Counted from the stretch's first letter, positions 1 through 8,279 are shown. The stretch is DNA of 64,000 nucleotides from Kitasatospora sp. NBC_01246 (GCF_036226505.1 NZ_CP108484.1:6076001-6140000), one strand, 5' to 3'. Translations and numbers: made by a program. Notes: a model not told the origin generated them from the letters alone.

Positions 1-346
1 CCTCGTCGGCCCGGTGCTCCTCGACCACCGCGCGCAGCCGGTCCAGCGGCTTCTCCTCGACCAGCTCGCCGATCGCCTCCGCGCCGGCCTGGCGCAGGTG
101 GCGCAGGCTGTGGGCGAGCGATTCGCCGGCCACCGTCGGCTCGTGCTCGGACTCGTCGTGCTCGCGCACCACCTTGTCGAGGTGGCCGAGGGCGACGTCG
201 TCCAGCGCCCTCAGCAGCTCGTCCTGTCTGCCGCGCGGCTGCATCAGGACGACGAAGGACACCTTCTCGTCGCTGTGGAGCGTGGTGACGAGCTCCACAT
301 CGGCGTCGGAGAGCGCCTTTTCGATCATCAGTACCGTCTTGAACAC
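1..346 (-). CDS. Conserved actinobacterial protein of unknown function (3' part cut by window)
   Basis: The first 115 residues of a minus-strand protein are present and the C-terminus lies outside the window. It opens MFKTVLMIEKAL and continues with an alternating hydrophobic, acidic sequence without signal peptide or membrane segment. A GTG start at 346 is chosen because GGAAGG lies about 7 bases upstream. From memory, streptomycete proteins with this N-terminus are often labelled indole-3-glycerol phosphate synthase, but nothing in the visible part resembles the TIM-barrel motifs of that enzyme, so no function is assigned. Gene reality is likely; function is unknown. Confidence 0.75.
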   Translation of the reverse strand, partial: MFKTVLMIEKALSDADVELVTTLHSDEKVSFVVLMQPRGRQDELLRALDDVALGHLDKVVREHDESEHEPTVAGESLAHSLRHLRQAGAEAIGELVEEKPLDRLRAVVEEHRADE

Positions 347-475
347 GTGAGTCCCTTCCAGTGACCGGCCCCCGGGCCCCGGCATCGCATCCCATACTGC
401 CCGGCGGGAAGCTTTCCGCATGCTGCCCCGCGACCCGGCGGGCCACGCGGGTGGAGCTCCCGAAGGAGAGCGGGA

Positions 476-1276
476 TCACTGTCCGGCGGTCACGGGGGCC
501 GGTGACGCGGCTTGCGGGTGAAGACGCAGGTAGCGGGTGAAGAGGAATCCTTTCTGCTCGATCAATGAGACCAGTCGCATCCGCTGCACGTCAGGCATTT
601 CCGCATCGTGGATGATGCGCGGCGCGTCGCCGGCCGTGATCAGCGGTGCCACCGACAGGCACAGCTCGTCCAGCAGGTCCGCGGCGGCCAGCTGCCCCAG
701 CAGCCGCGGACCGCCCTCGCTCAGCAGCCTCGTCCACCCCCGCTCGGCCAGGGCCGCGACCGCGGCGGGCAGGTCCACCGAGCCCTTCCCGGCCACCACC
801 ACGTCGGCCACCTCGGCCACCGCCCGGCGGCTGCGCGCCGGCGCGTCCTCGGTGGTGATCACCACCGTCCGCACCAGCGGCTCGGTGAACAGCGGCGCCG
901 CGAGGTCAAGCCCCAGCGAGCGACTGACGATCGCGATGACCGGGGCCGGGGCCTGCCCGGCCGCCGCCCGCGCCGCGGCGAAGTCGGCGCGGGCCCGGCC
1001 CGGCCGGTACCCCTCGGCGCGGACCGTCTCGGCGCCCACCAGCACCACGTCCGACAGCGCCCGCAGCACTCCGAAGATCCGTTTGTCGGCGTCCCCCGAG
1101 AGCCCCTCGGACAGGCCCGCCAGCTTCGCCCCGCCGTCCAGGCCGGCCACCATGTTGGCCCGCAGCCACGGCCGGCCGTGATTCACCTGCTCGGGGTACG
1201 CGTAGACGGCGGCGAGCGACTCCAGCGACGCGGGATCGGCGAACGGCCGGGACAGCGGACTGATCAACTGTTGCAT
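476..1276 (-). CDS. RibD C-terminal-domain (pyrimidine reductase family) protein
   Basis: This 266-residue cytoplasmic protein resembles the reductase domain of RibD, which reduces the ribosylamino-pyrimidine intermediate of riboflavin synthesis with NADPH. Visible family features are the N-terminal RPWLRANMVAGLDG stretch, a central VLVGAETVRAEGY segment and a LLSEGGPRLLGQL motif near residue 195. No zinc deaminase domain is present, so it is a stand-alone reductase-like protein. The ATG at 1276 is chosen because homology begins just after it; the open frame continues upstream only through non-homologous sequence. It is divergent from the ATPase gene that starts 87 bp away. A role in riboflavin or another pterin/flavin-like pathway is inferred, since no rib gene is adjacent. 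Confidence 0.8.
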   Translation of the reverse strand: MQQLISPLSRPFADPASLESLAAVYAYPEQVNHGRPWLRANMVAGLDGGAKLAGLSEGLSGDADKRIFGVLRALSDVVLVGAETVRAEGYRPGRARADFAAARAAAGQAPAPVIAIVSRSLGLDLAAPLFTEPLVRTVVITTEDAPARSRRAVAEVADVVVAGKGSVDLPAAVAALAERGWTRLLSEGGPRLLGQLAAADLLDELCLSVAPLITAGDAPRIIHDAEMPDVQRMRLVSLIEQKGFLFTRYLRLHPQAASPAPVTAGQ

Positions 1277-1349
1277 GCCGTCCAGTCTCGTCGCCCGGGG
1301 CCCGGCGATCCACCGGCGGCCCTCGGCCCGAGCGGTGCGCCGGCAGGCG

Positions 1350-1355
1350 TACCCT
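1350..1355 (+). promoter_or_regulatory. Candidate -10 box for the ZapE/AFG1 gene
   Basis: TACCCT matches the actinobacterial TANNNT -10 pattern and ends 8 nt before the GTG start, with no Shine-Dalgarno sequence between. This suggests a leaderless mRNA; no convincing -35 is seen. Confidence 0.4.
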
Positions 1356-1363
1356 CTAGTACC

Positions 1364-2446
1364 GTGCCCGCAGCCCCACTCCCCGACGCGCCGACCGAGC
1401 CGATAGCGACCGCAGACGTGGCCACCGCTCCCCTCGCGCTCACCGACCGGCGCCCCGTCGTCCCCGCCGAGCGCCTGGTGGCCGAGATGGTCCCGCCACC
1501 GCGCTTTTCCCTCGTCAGCTTCGGAACGTACCTCCCGGACCCGAACCAGCCCAGCCAGTACGAGGCGGTCCAGGTCCTGGAGCAGTTCGCCGGCACGCTC
1601 AACGCCGGAGACGGCGGCGCCCCCAAGCGCAGCTGGTTCCGCCGTACGGCCCCCGTGCCCACCGGCCCGGCCGGCGTCTACCTGGACGGCGGCTACGGCG
1701 TCGGCAAGACCCACCTGCTGGCCTCGCTCTGGCACGCCGCCCCCGGCCCCAAGGCGTTCGGCACCTTCGTCGAGCTGACCAACCTGGTCGGCGCGCTCGG
1801 CTTCCAGCAGGCCGTCCGGACCCTCTCCGACCACCGCCTGCTCTGCATCGACGAGTTCGAGCTGGACGACCCGGGCGACACGGTGCTGGTCTCCACCCTG
1901 CTCGGCCGCCTGGTCGACAACGGCGTCAAGCTCTGCGCCACCTCGAACACCCTGCCGGAGAAGCTCGGCGAGGGCCGGTTCGCCGCCGCCGACTTCCTGC
2001 GCGAGATCCAGGGCCTCTCCGCGCACTTCCGCCCGATGCGGATCGACGGCCAGGACTACCGCCACCGCGGCCTGCCGGCCGCCCCGCCGCCGTACGACGA
2101 CGAGACCGTCGCCGCCGTCGCCGCCCGCACCCCGGGCGCCTCGCTGGACGAGTTCTCCGCGCTGCTCGACCACCTCTCCGCCGTCCACCCGAGCCGCTAC
2201 GGCGCGCTGCTGGACGACGTGCAGGCGGTCTGCCTGCGCGGCGTGCGGCAGGTCGACGACCAGTCGACCGCGCTGCGCCTGGTCGTCCTCGCCGACCGGA
2301 TGTACGACCGCGAGCTGCCGATCACCGCCTCCGGGGTCCCCTTCGACCAGGTCTTCCCCGAGGAGATGCTGCGCGGCGGCTACCGCAAGAAGTACCTCCG
2401 GGCGGTCTCCCGGCTGGTCGCGCTGGCCCGGGACAGCGCCAAGTAG
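1364..2446 (+). CDS. zapE: AFG1/ZapE-family ATPase
   Basis: This is a 360-residue P-loop ATPase of the AFG1/ZapE family, known in proteobacteria as a cell-division ATPase acting on the Z-ring; its streptomycete role is not established. Walker A GGYGVGKT is near residue 108 and the Walker B-like LLCIDEFELDDP near residue 160, followed by the sensor region LCATSNTLPEKLGEGRF. The N-terminal 40 residues are low-complexity Pro/Ala. The GTG at 1364 is the first in-frame start after the divergent gene; a TANNNT box 8 nt upstream suggests leaderless expression. It ends 36 bp before uvrB, which has its own promoter overlapping this intergenic space. Confidence 0.85.
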   Translation: MPAAPLPDAPTEPIATADVATAPLALTDRRPVVPAERLVAEMVPPPRFSLVSFGTYLPDPNQPSQYEAVQVLEQFAGTLNAGDGGAPKRSWFRRTAPVPTGPAGVYLDGGYGVGKTHLLASLWHAAPGPKAFGTFVELTNLVGALGFQQAVRTLSDHRLLCIDEFELDDPGDTVLVSTLLGRLVDNGVKLCATSNTLPEKLGEGRFAAADFLREIQGLSAHFRPMRIDGQDYRHRGLPAAPPPYDDETVAAVAARTPGASLDEFSALLDHLSAVHPSRYGALLDDVQAVCLRGVRQVDDQSTALRLVVLADRMYDRELPITASGVPFDQVFPEEMLRGGYRKKYLRAVSRLVALARDSAK

Positions 2447-2453
2447 GCACCGG

Positions 2454-2476
2454 TTGTCAGTGGTGGGTCGTACGGT
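2454..2476 (+). promoter_or_regulatory. DNA-damage (RecA-NDp/PafBC-type) promoter of uvrB
   Basis: TTGTCAGTG at 2454-2462, exactly 8 nt, then TACGGT at 2471-2476. This matches the TTGTCRGTG-N8-TANNNT pattern of LexA-independent damage promoters, which in mycobacteria are activated by PafBC and which were also described at a Streptomyces recA gene. The GTG start of uvrB follows the -10 by only 6 nt. Confidence 0.85.
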
Positions 2477-2482
2477 GGACAC

Positions 2483-4573
2483 GTGCGACCCATCACGAGT
2501 ATTGAGCGCTCAGAGACGCCCTTCGAGGTCGTCAGCCCCTTCCAGCCCAATGGCGACCAGCCAGCGGCGATCGCCGAGCTGGAGCGCCGGATCCGCGCGG
2601 GGGAGAAGGACGTCGTCCTGCTCGGCGCCACCGGCACCGGCAAGTCGGCCACCACGGCCTGGATGATCGAGAAGCTGCAGCGCCCCACCCTGGTGATGGC
2701 GCCGAACAAGACCCTGGCCGCCCAGCTGGCCAACGAGTTCCGGGAACTCCTGCCGAACAACGCGGTCGAGTACTTCGTCTCGTACTACGACTACTACCAG
2801 CCCGAGGCGTACGTCCCGCAGACGGACACCTACATCGAGAAGGACTCCTCGATCAACGAGGAGGTCGAGCGGCTGCGCCACTCCGCGACCAACTCGCTGC
2901 TCACCCGCCGGGACGTGGTCGTCGTCGCGTCCGTCTCCTGCATCTACGGCCTCGGCACCCCGCAGGAGTACGTCGACCGGATGGTCCGGCTCAAGGTGGG
3001 CGAGGAGATCGACCGCGACGTGCTGCTGCGCCGCTTCGTCGACATCCAGTACACCCGCAACGACCTCGCCTTCACCCGCGGCACCTTCCGGGTCCGCGGC
3101 GACACCATCGAGATCTTCCCGGTCTACGAGGAGCTCGCCCTGCGGATCGAGATGTTCGGCGACGAGATCGAGTCGCTGTACACCCTGCACCCGCTGACCG
3201 GCGAGATCATCAGCCAGGACGACTCCGTCCACGTCTTCCCCGCCTCGCACTACGTGGCCGGCCCGGAGCGGATGGAGCGGGCGGTCAACGACATCGAGAA
3301 GGAGCTGGCCGAGACGCTGGCCCGGATGGAGAAGCAGGGCAAGCTGCTGGAGGCCCAGCGGCTGCGGATGCGCACCACCTACGACATCGAGATGCTCCGC
3401 CAGATCGGCACCTGCTCGGGCGTCGAGAACTACTCGATGCACTTCGACGGCCGCGCGCCCGGCTCCCCGCCGAACACCCTGCTCGACTACTTCCCGGAGG
3501 ACTTCCTCCTGGTCATCGACGAGTCGCACGTCACCGTCCCGCAGATCGGCGCGATGTACGAGGGCGACGCCTCCCGCAAGCGCACCCTGGTCGAGCACGG
3601 CTTCCGGCTGCCCTCCGCGATGGACAACCGCCCGCTCAAGTGGGAGGAGTTCCTGGAGCGGACCGACCAGACCGTCTACCTCTCGGCCACCCCCGGCGCG
3701 TACGAGCTGTCCCGCGGCGACGGCCAGGTCGAGCAGATCATCCGCCCGACCGGCCTGATCGACCCCGAGGTGATCGTCAAGCCGACCGAGGGCCAGATCG
3801 ACGACCTGGTGCACGAGGTGCGGACGCGGGTGGAGCGGGACGAGCGCGTCCTGGTCACCACCCTCACCAAGAAGATGGCCGAGGACCTCACCGACTACAT
3901 GCTCGGTCTGGACATCCGGGTCCGGTACCTGCACAGCGACGTCGACACGCTGCGCCGGGTCGAGCTGCTGCGCGAGCTGCGGGCCGGCCGGTACGACGTG
4001 CTGGTCGGCATCAACCTGCTCCGTGAGGGCCTCGACCTGCCCGAGGTCTCCCTGGTGGCGATCCTGGACGCGGACAAGGAGGGTTTCCTGCGCTCCGGCA
4101 CCTCGCTGATCCAGACCATCGGCCGCGCGGCCCGCAACGTCTCCGGCCAGGTTCACATGTACGCGGACCGGATCACCCCCTCGATGGCGAAGGCGATCGA
4201 CGAGACCAACCGCCGCCGGGCCGTGCAGCAGGCCTACAACAAGAAGCACGGGATCGACCCGCAGCCGCTCCGCAAGAAGATCGGCGACATCCTGGACACC
4301 CTCGCGCGCGAGGAGGTCGACACCGACGAGCTGCTCTCCTCCGGCTACCGGGCGGGGGGCAAGGGCAAGGCCCCGGTGCCGGCGCTGGGCGCGGACCGCA
4401 AGCCCGCCAAGAGCCTGCCGGCGGCCGAGCTGGCCGAGCTGATCCAGTCGATGACCGAGCGGATGCACGCGGCCGCGACGGACCTCCAGTTCGAGGTCGC
4501 GGCCCGGCTGCGCGACGAGGTCAAGGAGCTGAAGAAGGAGCTCCGCCAGATGCGCGAGGCGGGTATCGCGTAG
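2483..4573 (+). CDS. uvrB: Excinuclease ABC subunit B
   Basis: UvrB (696 residues, usual length about 670-720) is the damage-verifying helicase of nucleotide excision repair; it is loaded by UvrA and recruits UvrC. Walker A GATGTGKS is near residue 48. The tyrosine-rich beta-hairpin (YFVSYYDYYQPEAYVP, near residue 97) inserts between the strands. Helicase motifs include VIDESH, YLSATPG and TIGRAARN. A C-terminal UVR domain (about 655-690) binds UvrC. The GTG start is fixed by family homology and lies 6 nt after a -10 box with no Shine-Dalgarno sequence, so the mRNA is probably leaderless and DNA-damage inducible. uvrA and uvrC lie 4 and 7.5 kb downstream on the same strand but are separate units. 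Confidence 0.98.
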   Translation: MRPITSIERSETPFEVVSPFQPNGDQPAAIAELERRIRAGEKDVVLLGATGTGKSATTAWMIEKLQRPTLVMAPNKTLAAQLANEFRELLPNNAVEYFVSYYDYYQPEAYVPQTDTYIEKDSSINEEVERLRHSATNSLLTRRDVVVVASVSCIYGLGTPQEYVDRMVRLKVGEEIDRDVLLRRFVDIQYTRNDLAFTRGTFRVRGDTIEIFPVYEELALRIEMFGDEIESLYTLHPLTGEIISQDDSVHVFPASHYVAGPERMERAVNDIEKELAETLARMEKQGKLLEAQRLRMRTTYDIEMLRQIGTCSGVENYSMHFDGRAPGSPPNTLLDYFPEDFLLVIDESHVTVPQIGAMYEGDASRKRTLVEHGFRLPSAMDNRPLKWEEFLERTDQTVYLSATPGAYELSRGDGQVEQIIRPTGLIDPEVIVKPTEGQIDDLVHEVRTRVERDERVLVTTLTKKMAEDLTDYMLGLDIRVRYLHSDVDTLRRVELLRELRAGRYDVLVGINLLREGLDLPEVSLVAILDADKEGFLRSGTSLIQTIGRAARNVSGQVHMYADRITPSMAKAIDETNRRRAVQQAYNKKHGIDPQPLRKKIGDILDTLAREEVDTDELLSSGYRAGGKGKAPVPALGADRKPAKSLPAAELAELIQSMTERMHAAATDLQFEVAARLRDEVKELKKELRQMREAGIA

Positions 4574-4590
4574 GGCCGGTCGCGGCCCGC

Positions 4591-4628
4591 GCCGGGCTTG
4601 GCCGGATCCGGTACCGGTCAAGCCCGGC
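4591..4628 (+). terminator. Terminator after uvrB
   Basis: GCCGGGCTTG pairs perfectly with CAAGCCCGGC, with additional inner CCGG pairs. There is no U-tract, which is common for streptomycete terminators. Confidence 0.7.
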
Positions 4629-4676
4629 GGTGTCTCAGCCTTGCCACAAACGGGTAGACGCTGACGGACGCGGCCG

Positions 4677-4703
4677 ACCGCAGGCCCTAGGCTGGCCTGC
4701 GGT
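4677..4703 (+). promoter_or_regulatory. Palindrome enclosing a -10-like box upstream of terD
   Basis: ACCGCAGGCC and GGCCTGCGGT are perfect 10-bp inverted arms separated by 7 nt that contain TAGGCT (4688-4693), a good streptomycete -10. The geometry suits a repressor site covering the promoter of the TerD gene starting at 4820. An RNA hairpin in a transcript from further upstream is the alternative. Confidence 0.5.
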
Positions 4704-4819
4704 GCCGCCCGGGACGGGCGGTCGCATCAGGGGGCCTCAGCCGGGGGACGGCAAGGGGGTGTTCCACCGTGAAGCCGGCGCGGATACCGACCGCCCGGCT
4801 GGGCAGAGAGGACAAGGCC

Positions 4820-5401
4820 GTGTCGGTGAACCTTGCCAAGGGGCAGCAGGTCAGCCTGCAGAAGGGTTCGGGCGAGTCGCTGACGGTCGTCCGGATGGGG
4901 CTGGGCTGGAAGGCGGCGCCCAAGCGCGGCCTCTTCGGCAGCCGGACGCGACAGATCGACCTGGACGCCTCGGCGCTGCTGTACGCCGAGCAGACCCCGT
5001 CCGACGTGGTCTTCTTCCAGCACCTGGAGAGCAACGACGGCTCCGTCCGGCACACCGGGGACAACCTGGTCGGCGGCACCGGGGCGGGCGAGGACGACGA
5101 GTCGATCCTGGTCGACCTGGCCCACGTACCGGTGCACATCACCCAGGTGGTGTTCACGGTCAGCTCGTACACCGGGCAGACCTTCGCCGAGGTGCAGAAC
5201 GCGTACTGCCGGCTGGTGGACGACTCGACCGGGCTGGAGCTGGCCCGCTACGAGCTGGCCGGCGGCGGCCCGCACACCGGGCAGATCATGGCGAAGGTGT
5301 TCCGCGAGCCGTCCGGCGGCTGGGGGATGCAGGCGATCGGCGCGCCGGCCCGGGGCCGGACCTTCCAGGACCTGCTGCCGGCCATCGAGCCCTTCCTCTA
5401 G
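4820..5401 (+). CDS. TerD-family protein
   Basis: This 193-residue protein matches TerD/YceC-type calcium-binding stress proteins (typically about 190 residues). Visible family features are the MSVNLAKGQQVSLQKG start, RMGLGWxA, IDLDASALLY, the acidic GDNLVGGTGAGEDDESI loop and NAYCRLVD. In other bacteria TerD proteins act with TerC in tellurite and oxidative stress resistance; their biochemical role is unsettled. The GTG at 4820 is preferred over an in-frame GTG 51 nt upstream because GAGAGG lies 8 nt before it and the product then begins at the family N-terminus. terC follows on the same strand but behind its own leader. A second, larger TerD-type gene is at 60081-61322. Confidence 0.9.
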   Translation: MSVNLAKGQQVSLQKGSGESLTVVRMGLGWKAAPKRGLFGSRTRQIDLDASALLYAEQTPSDVVFFQHLESNDGSVRHTGDNLVGGTGAGEDDESILVDLAHVPVHITQVVFTVSSYTGQTFAEVQNAYCRLVDDSTGLELARYELAGGGPHTGQIMAKVFREPSGGWGMQAIGAPARGRTFQDLLPAIEPFL

Positions 5402-5489
5402 CGGGCGGGGCCGCGGCCGGCGGCAGGCGCCCCGGGTCGTTCTTTACCTTCTTTACCTTCTCTTGGTTCTTCTGTTAGCCTCGTGGGAG

Positions 5490-5641
5490 CGGAGGGGAGT
5501 ATTCCCTCGCAGTTGTCCCGTCATCACGGGCGCCCACCTGGCGGCGTCCCGGGGCGCTGGTCCGCGGGCGCCGCACATGCGCCCGGCGGGCGGAAGAGAC
5601 CTCCGGCAGTGACGATGACTGTCTCGCCTACCTGCCGGAGG
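5490..5641 (+). promoter_or_regulatory. yybP-ykoY-type Mn2+ riboswitch controlling terC
   Basis: The terC leader has the hallmarks of the yybP-ykoY aptamer. P1 is CGGAGG (5490-5495) paired with CCUCCG (5600-5605). The 5' P1 arm is followed directly by the signature GGGGAGUA-like loop and the 3' arm is preceded by the AGAGACC-like loop. Downstream, CCUCCGGCAG (5600-5609) is a perfect 10-nt complement of CUGCCGGAGG (5632-5641), which contains the terC Shine-Dalgarno sequence. P1 and this hairpin are mutually exclusive. This predicts that manganese stabilises P1 and frees the ribosome-binding site, so ligand switches translation on. Middle helices were not folded rigorously. Confidence 0.85.
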
Positions 5642-5648
5642 AGCAGTA

Positions 5649-6629
5649 GTGGACGTTTCCGTAAGTTTGTGGATCGGCACGATCGGTGTGCTGTTGGCCC
5701 TGATCGTGGCCGACTTCTTCATCGGCGGCCGCAAGCCGCACGAGGTGTCGGTCAAGGAAGCCGGTGTCTGGACCACGGTCTGGATCGTGCTGGCCGCCGT
5801 CTTCGGCGGGTTCCTCTGGTGGCACTCCGGCTCCAAGCCGGCCGGTGAGTTCTTCGCCGGGTACATCACCGAGAAGTCGCTCAGCGTCGACAACCTGTTC
5901 GTGTTCATCCTGATCATGGGCAAGTTCGCGGTGCCGAAGATCTACCAGCAGCGCGTGCTGATGTTCGGTGTGATCATCGCCCTGGTGCTGCGGGCGGTCT
6001 TCATCGCCGGCGGCGCGGCCCTGGTGGCGCAGTTCTCCTGGGTGTTCTTCATCTTCGGCGGCTTCCTGGTCTGGACGGCCTGGAAGCTGATCAAGGAGGC
6101 CCGGGCAGACGAGGAGGACGAGGAGTTCGAGGAGAACCGGCTGCTCAAGTCGATCGAGCAGCGCTTCCCGTCGACCGACAAGTACCACGGCACCAAGCTC
6201 TTCATCCGGGAGAACGGCCGTCGGCTGATGACGCCGATGCTGATCGTGATGCTCGCGATCGGCACCACGGACGTCCTGTTCGCGCTGGACTCGATCCCGG
6301 CGATCTTCGGCCTGACCCAGGACCCGTACATCGTCTTCACCGCGAACGCCTTCGCCCTGATGGGGCTGCGCCAGCTGTACTTCCTGATCGGCGGGCTGCT
6401 GAAGAAGCTGGTCCACCTCTCGTACGGCCTGTCGGTGATCCTCGGCTTCATCGGCGTGAAGCTGGTGCTGCACGCGCTGCACGAGCAGGGTGTGCACGTC
6501 CCCGAGATCGGCATCCCGTTCTCGCTGGGCTTCATCGTGGTGGTGCTGGCCGTCACCACGGTGACCAGCCTGATCGCCGCGAAGAAGCAGGAGCGGGCCG
6601 ACGAGGCCCCGGAGAAGATCGACGCCTGA
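5649..6629 (+). CDS. TerC/Alx-family integral membrane protein
   Basis: This 326-residue polytopic membrane protein belongs to the TerC/Alx family. The family is linked to tellurite resistance and, for riboswitch-controlled members, to manganese export. About eight to nine hydrophobic segments are visible. Family residues include DFFIGGRKPHEV near residue 25, SLSVDNLFVFILIMG near residue 78 and a second half with TDVLFALDSIPAIFGLT near residue 205; the paired intramembrane acidic residues are typical of a divalent-cation carrier. A charged loop (residues about 150-175) is cytoplasmic. The GTG start follows GGAGGAG by 5 nt. Translation is predicted to be controlled by the upstream riboswitch, which supports manganese homeostasis rather than tellurite as the native role. 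Confidence 0.92.
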   Translation: MDVSVSLWIGTIGVLLALIVADFFIGGRKPHEVSVKEAGVWTTVWIVLAAVFGGFLWWHSGSKPAGEFFAGYITEKSLSVDNLFVFILIMGKFAVPKIYQQRVLMFGVIIALVLRAVFIAGGAALVAQFSWVFFIFGGFLVWTAWKLIKEARADEEDEEFEENRLLKSIEQRFPSTDKYHGTKLFIRENGRRLMTPMLIVMLAIGTTDVLFALDSIPAIFGLTQDPYIVFTANAFALMGLRQLYFLIGGLLKKLVHLSYGLSVILGFIGVKLVLHALHEQGVHVPEIGIPFSLGFIVVVLAVTTVTSLIAAKKQERADEAPEKIDA

Positions 6630-6673
6630 TCCCCTGATCCCCGGGACCCCCGGGACCCCCGGGGGGGCCAGGG

Positions 6674-6712
6674 CGGCGGGCCCGCGACCGAGCAGTGGTC
6701 GCGGGCCCGCCG
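6674..6712. terminator. Bidirectional terminator between terC and the metallo-hydrolase
   Basis: A perfect 16-bp stem, CGGCGGGCCCGCGACC with its complement, and a 7-nt loop lie between two convergent genes. Confidence 0.8.
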
Positions 6713-6727
6713 TTCGTCGTACCGGGG

Positions 6728-7381
6728 CTACCAGCCGCGCTCGCGCCACTCCTGGAGGTGCGGGCGCTCGGCGCCGAGGGTGGTGTCCTTGCCGTGGCCG
6801 GGGTACACCCAGGTCTCGTCCGGCAGCACGTCGAAGATCTTCTCGTTGACGTCCCGGTAGAGGCTCTCGAAGGCGGCCCTGTCGTCCCAGGTGTTCCCGA
6901 CGCCGCCGGGGAAGAGGCAGTCGCCGGTGAAGACGTGCGGGTGGCCCTGGGGGTCGTCGTAGACCAGCACGATGGCGCCGGGGGTGTGCCCGACCAGGTG
7001 CCGGACGGTCAGCTCGATCTGCCCGAACCGCAGCGGCTCGCCGTCCTCCAGCAGCAGCTCGGTCGGGACGTCGATGCCCTCGGCGTCGTACCGCCCGGCG
7101 GCGGTGCGGGCGCCGGTCGCCGCGACCACCTCGGCGAGCGCGCCCCAGTGGTCGTGGTGGCGGTGCGTGGTGACCACGGTGGTCAGCTCGTCACCGACCG
7201 TCTCCAACAGCACCGGCGCGTCGGCGGCGGCGTCGATCAGCAGCTGCTCGTCGGTGGCCCGGCAGCGCAGCAGGTAGGCGTTGTTGTCGTACGGGCCGAC
7301 GGCCGCCTTGGTGATGATCAGGTGGGCCAGCTCGCGCACGTCCGGCGGCCCGCCGACCTTGACCGCTCCGTGGTACGTCAT
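6728..7381 (-). CDS. MBL-fold metallo-hydrolase (glyoxalase II-like)
   Basis: This 217-residue metallo-beta-lactamase-fold hydrolase has the metal-binding THRHHDHWG motif (residues 72-80, HxHxDH), then GHTPG, the metal-bridging GDCLFPGG and a C-terminal PGHGKDT motif. The order matches glyoxalase II and persulfide-dioxygenase-like enzymes, which act on glutathione- or mycothiol-type thioesters. The substrate cannot be read from the sequence. The adjacent, same-strand gene belongs to a mycothiol-dependent isomerase family, so a mycothiol conjugate is a reasonable but unproved guess. The start is the ATG at 7381. Confidence 0.88.
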   Translation of the reverse strand: MTYHGAVKVGGPPDVRELAHLIITKAAVGPYDNNAYLLRCRATDEQLLIDAAADAPVLLETVGDELTTVVTTHRHHDHWGALAEVVAATGARTAAGRYDAEGIDVPTELLLEDGEPLRFGQIELTVRHLVGHTPGAIVLVYDDPQGHPHVFTGDCLFPGGVGNTWDDRAAFESLYRDVNEKIFDVLPDETWVYPGHGKDTTLGAERPHLQEWRERGW

Positions 7382-7511
7382 CCGTCCGCTCCTCGTCGTT
7401 CCGGGGCCGCCGTCGGCATCGCCCCTGCTGCCAGCATCGTCGCGCGGCCGGGCCGCGTCTTGTGGATCTTCCCGCGCCGGGGCCCGGCCCGGTGCGGGTG
7501 CCCGCCCCGCG

Positions 7512-8279
7512 TCAGCCCAGCGGCGGGAGCGCGGGCAGCGCGGCGCGGCCGTCGGCGAGCTGGTCGCCGCCGCGGTGGACCTGCAGGCCGTCGCCGTCGG
7601 AGCGGCCGGAGAGCCAGGCGGCGAGCGCCCGCACCGGGCCCTCGGCGGTCAGTCCGGGCCCCTCGCCGGTGGTGCCGATCACGGCCCGGTCCTCGGTGTC
7701 GTCGGCGACCAGCTCGACCGCGGGCAGGCCCTCGGCGCCCGCCAGCCGGTCGGACAGGCGCCGGAACTCGGCCACCGCGAAGAGCTCCGGCCAGTGCGCG
7801 GGGGAGTAGCCGGCGGCCAGGTCGACGTGGTGGTACTCGACCTCCATCAGCCGCTTCCACGGGATGTCGGCGGCCGGGAAGACGTAGCCGGTGCGGTGGC
7901 GCACCGAGGCCGTCCAGGCCCCGGGCGCCAGCGCCGCGGCGGCCGCGGCGAACCGCTCGTCGGAGTCGCGCAGGTCGTCGAGCTGGACGTCGAGCGGGCG
8001 GTCGGCGCCGTCCTCGATGCCCTGGTCACGGGCCTCGTCGCTGGGGTACTGCGGGATGTCGGTGGCGGTCCGGGCGCCGTCGAGCAGATTGACCAGCGAG
8101 TCCGCGTTGCGGGCCAGGTGGGCCAGGACGTGGCCCCTGGTCCAGCCCGGCAGGGCGGAGGGCTCCGCGAGGGCCTCGGGCTTCAGTCCGGCCACGGTGT
8201 GCAGCAGGTGCCCGGTGCTGGTGGCGACCAGCCGGAGCCGCTCGTCGGCGAGGTCGGCGGCGGTCTGGGGGTCGGTCAT
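7512..8279 (-). CDS. Maleylpyruvate isomerase / DinB-like family protein
   Basis: This 255-residue protein has the mycothiol-dependent maleylpyruvate isomerase N-terminal fold. It contains LPGWTRGHVLAHLARNADSLVNLL near residue 45 and VEYHHVDLAAGY near residue 145, whose histidines bind the metal in this DinB-like superfamily, plus a C-terminal domain ending ALPALPPLG. Family members isomerise maleylpyruvate with mycothiol or are uncharacterised thiol-dependent enzymes. The ATG at 8279 is selected because homology starts there. The upstream extension of the open frame has no family similarity. It lies 130 bp from the MBL hydrolase on the same strand, a plausible pair in electrophile detoxification. 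Confidence 0.85.
   Translation of the reverse strand: MTDPQTAADLADERLRLVATSTGHLLHTVAGLKPEALAEPSALPGWTRGHVLAHLARNADSLVNLLDGARTATDIPQYPSDEARDQGIEDGADRPLDVQLDDLRDSDERFAAAAAALAPGAWTASVRHRTGYVFPAADIPWKRLMEVEYHHVDLAAGYSPAHWPELFAVAEFRRLSDRLAGAEGLPAVELVADDTEDRAVIGTTGEGPGLTAEGPVRALAAWLSGRSDGDGLQVHRGGDQLADGRAALPALPPLG

Noticed and set aside
1..346. Indole-3-glycerol phosphate synthase for the first partial gene
   Set aside because: The visible sequence has none of the TIM-barrel or catalytic motifs of TrpC.
476..2482. Reading the RibD-like protein as a 668-residue protein with a long N-terminal domain
   Set aside because: The extension lies antisense to zapE and has no family similarity; the ATG at 1276 begins the homologous part.
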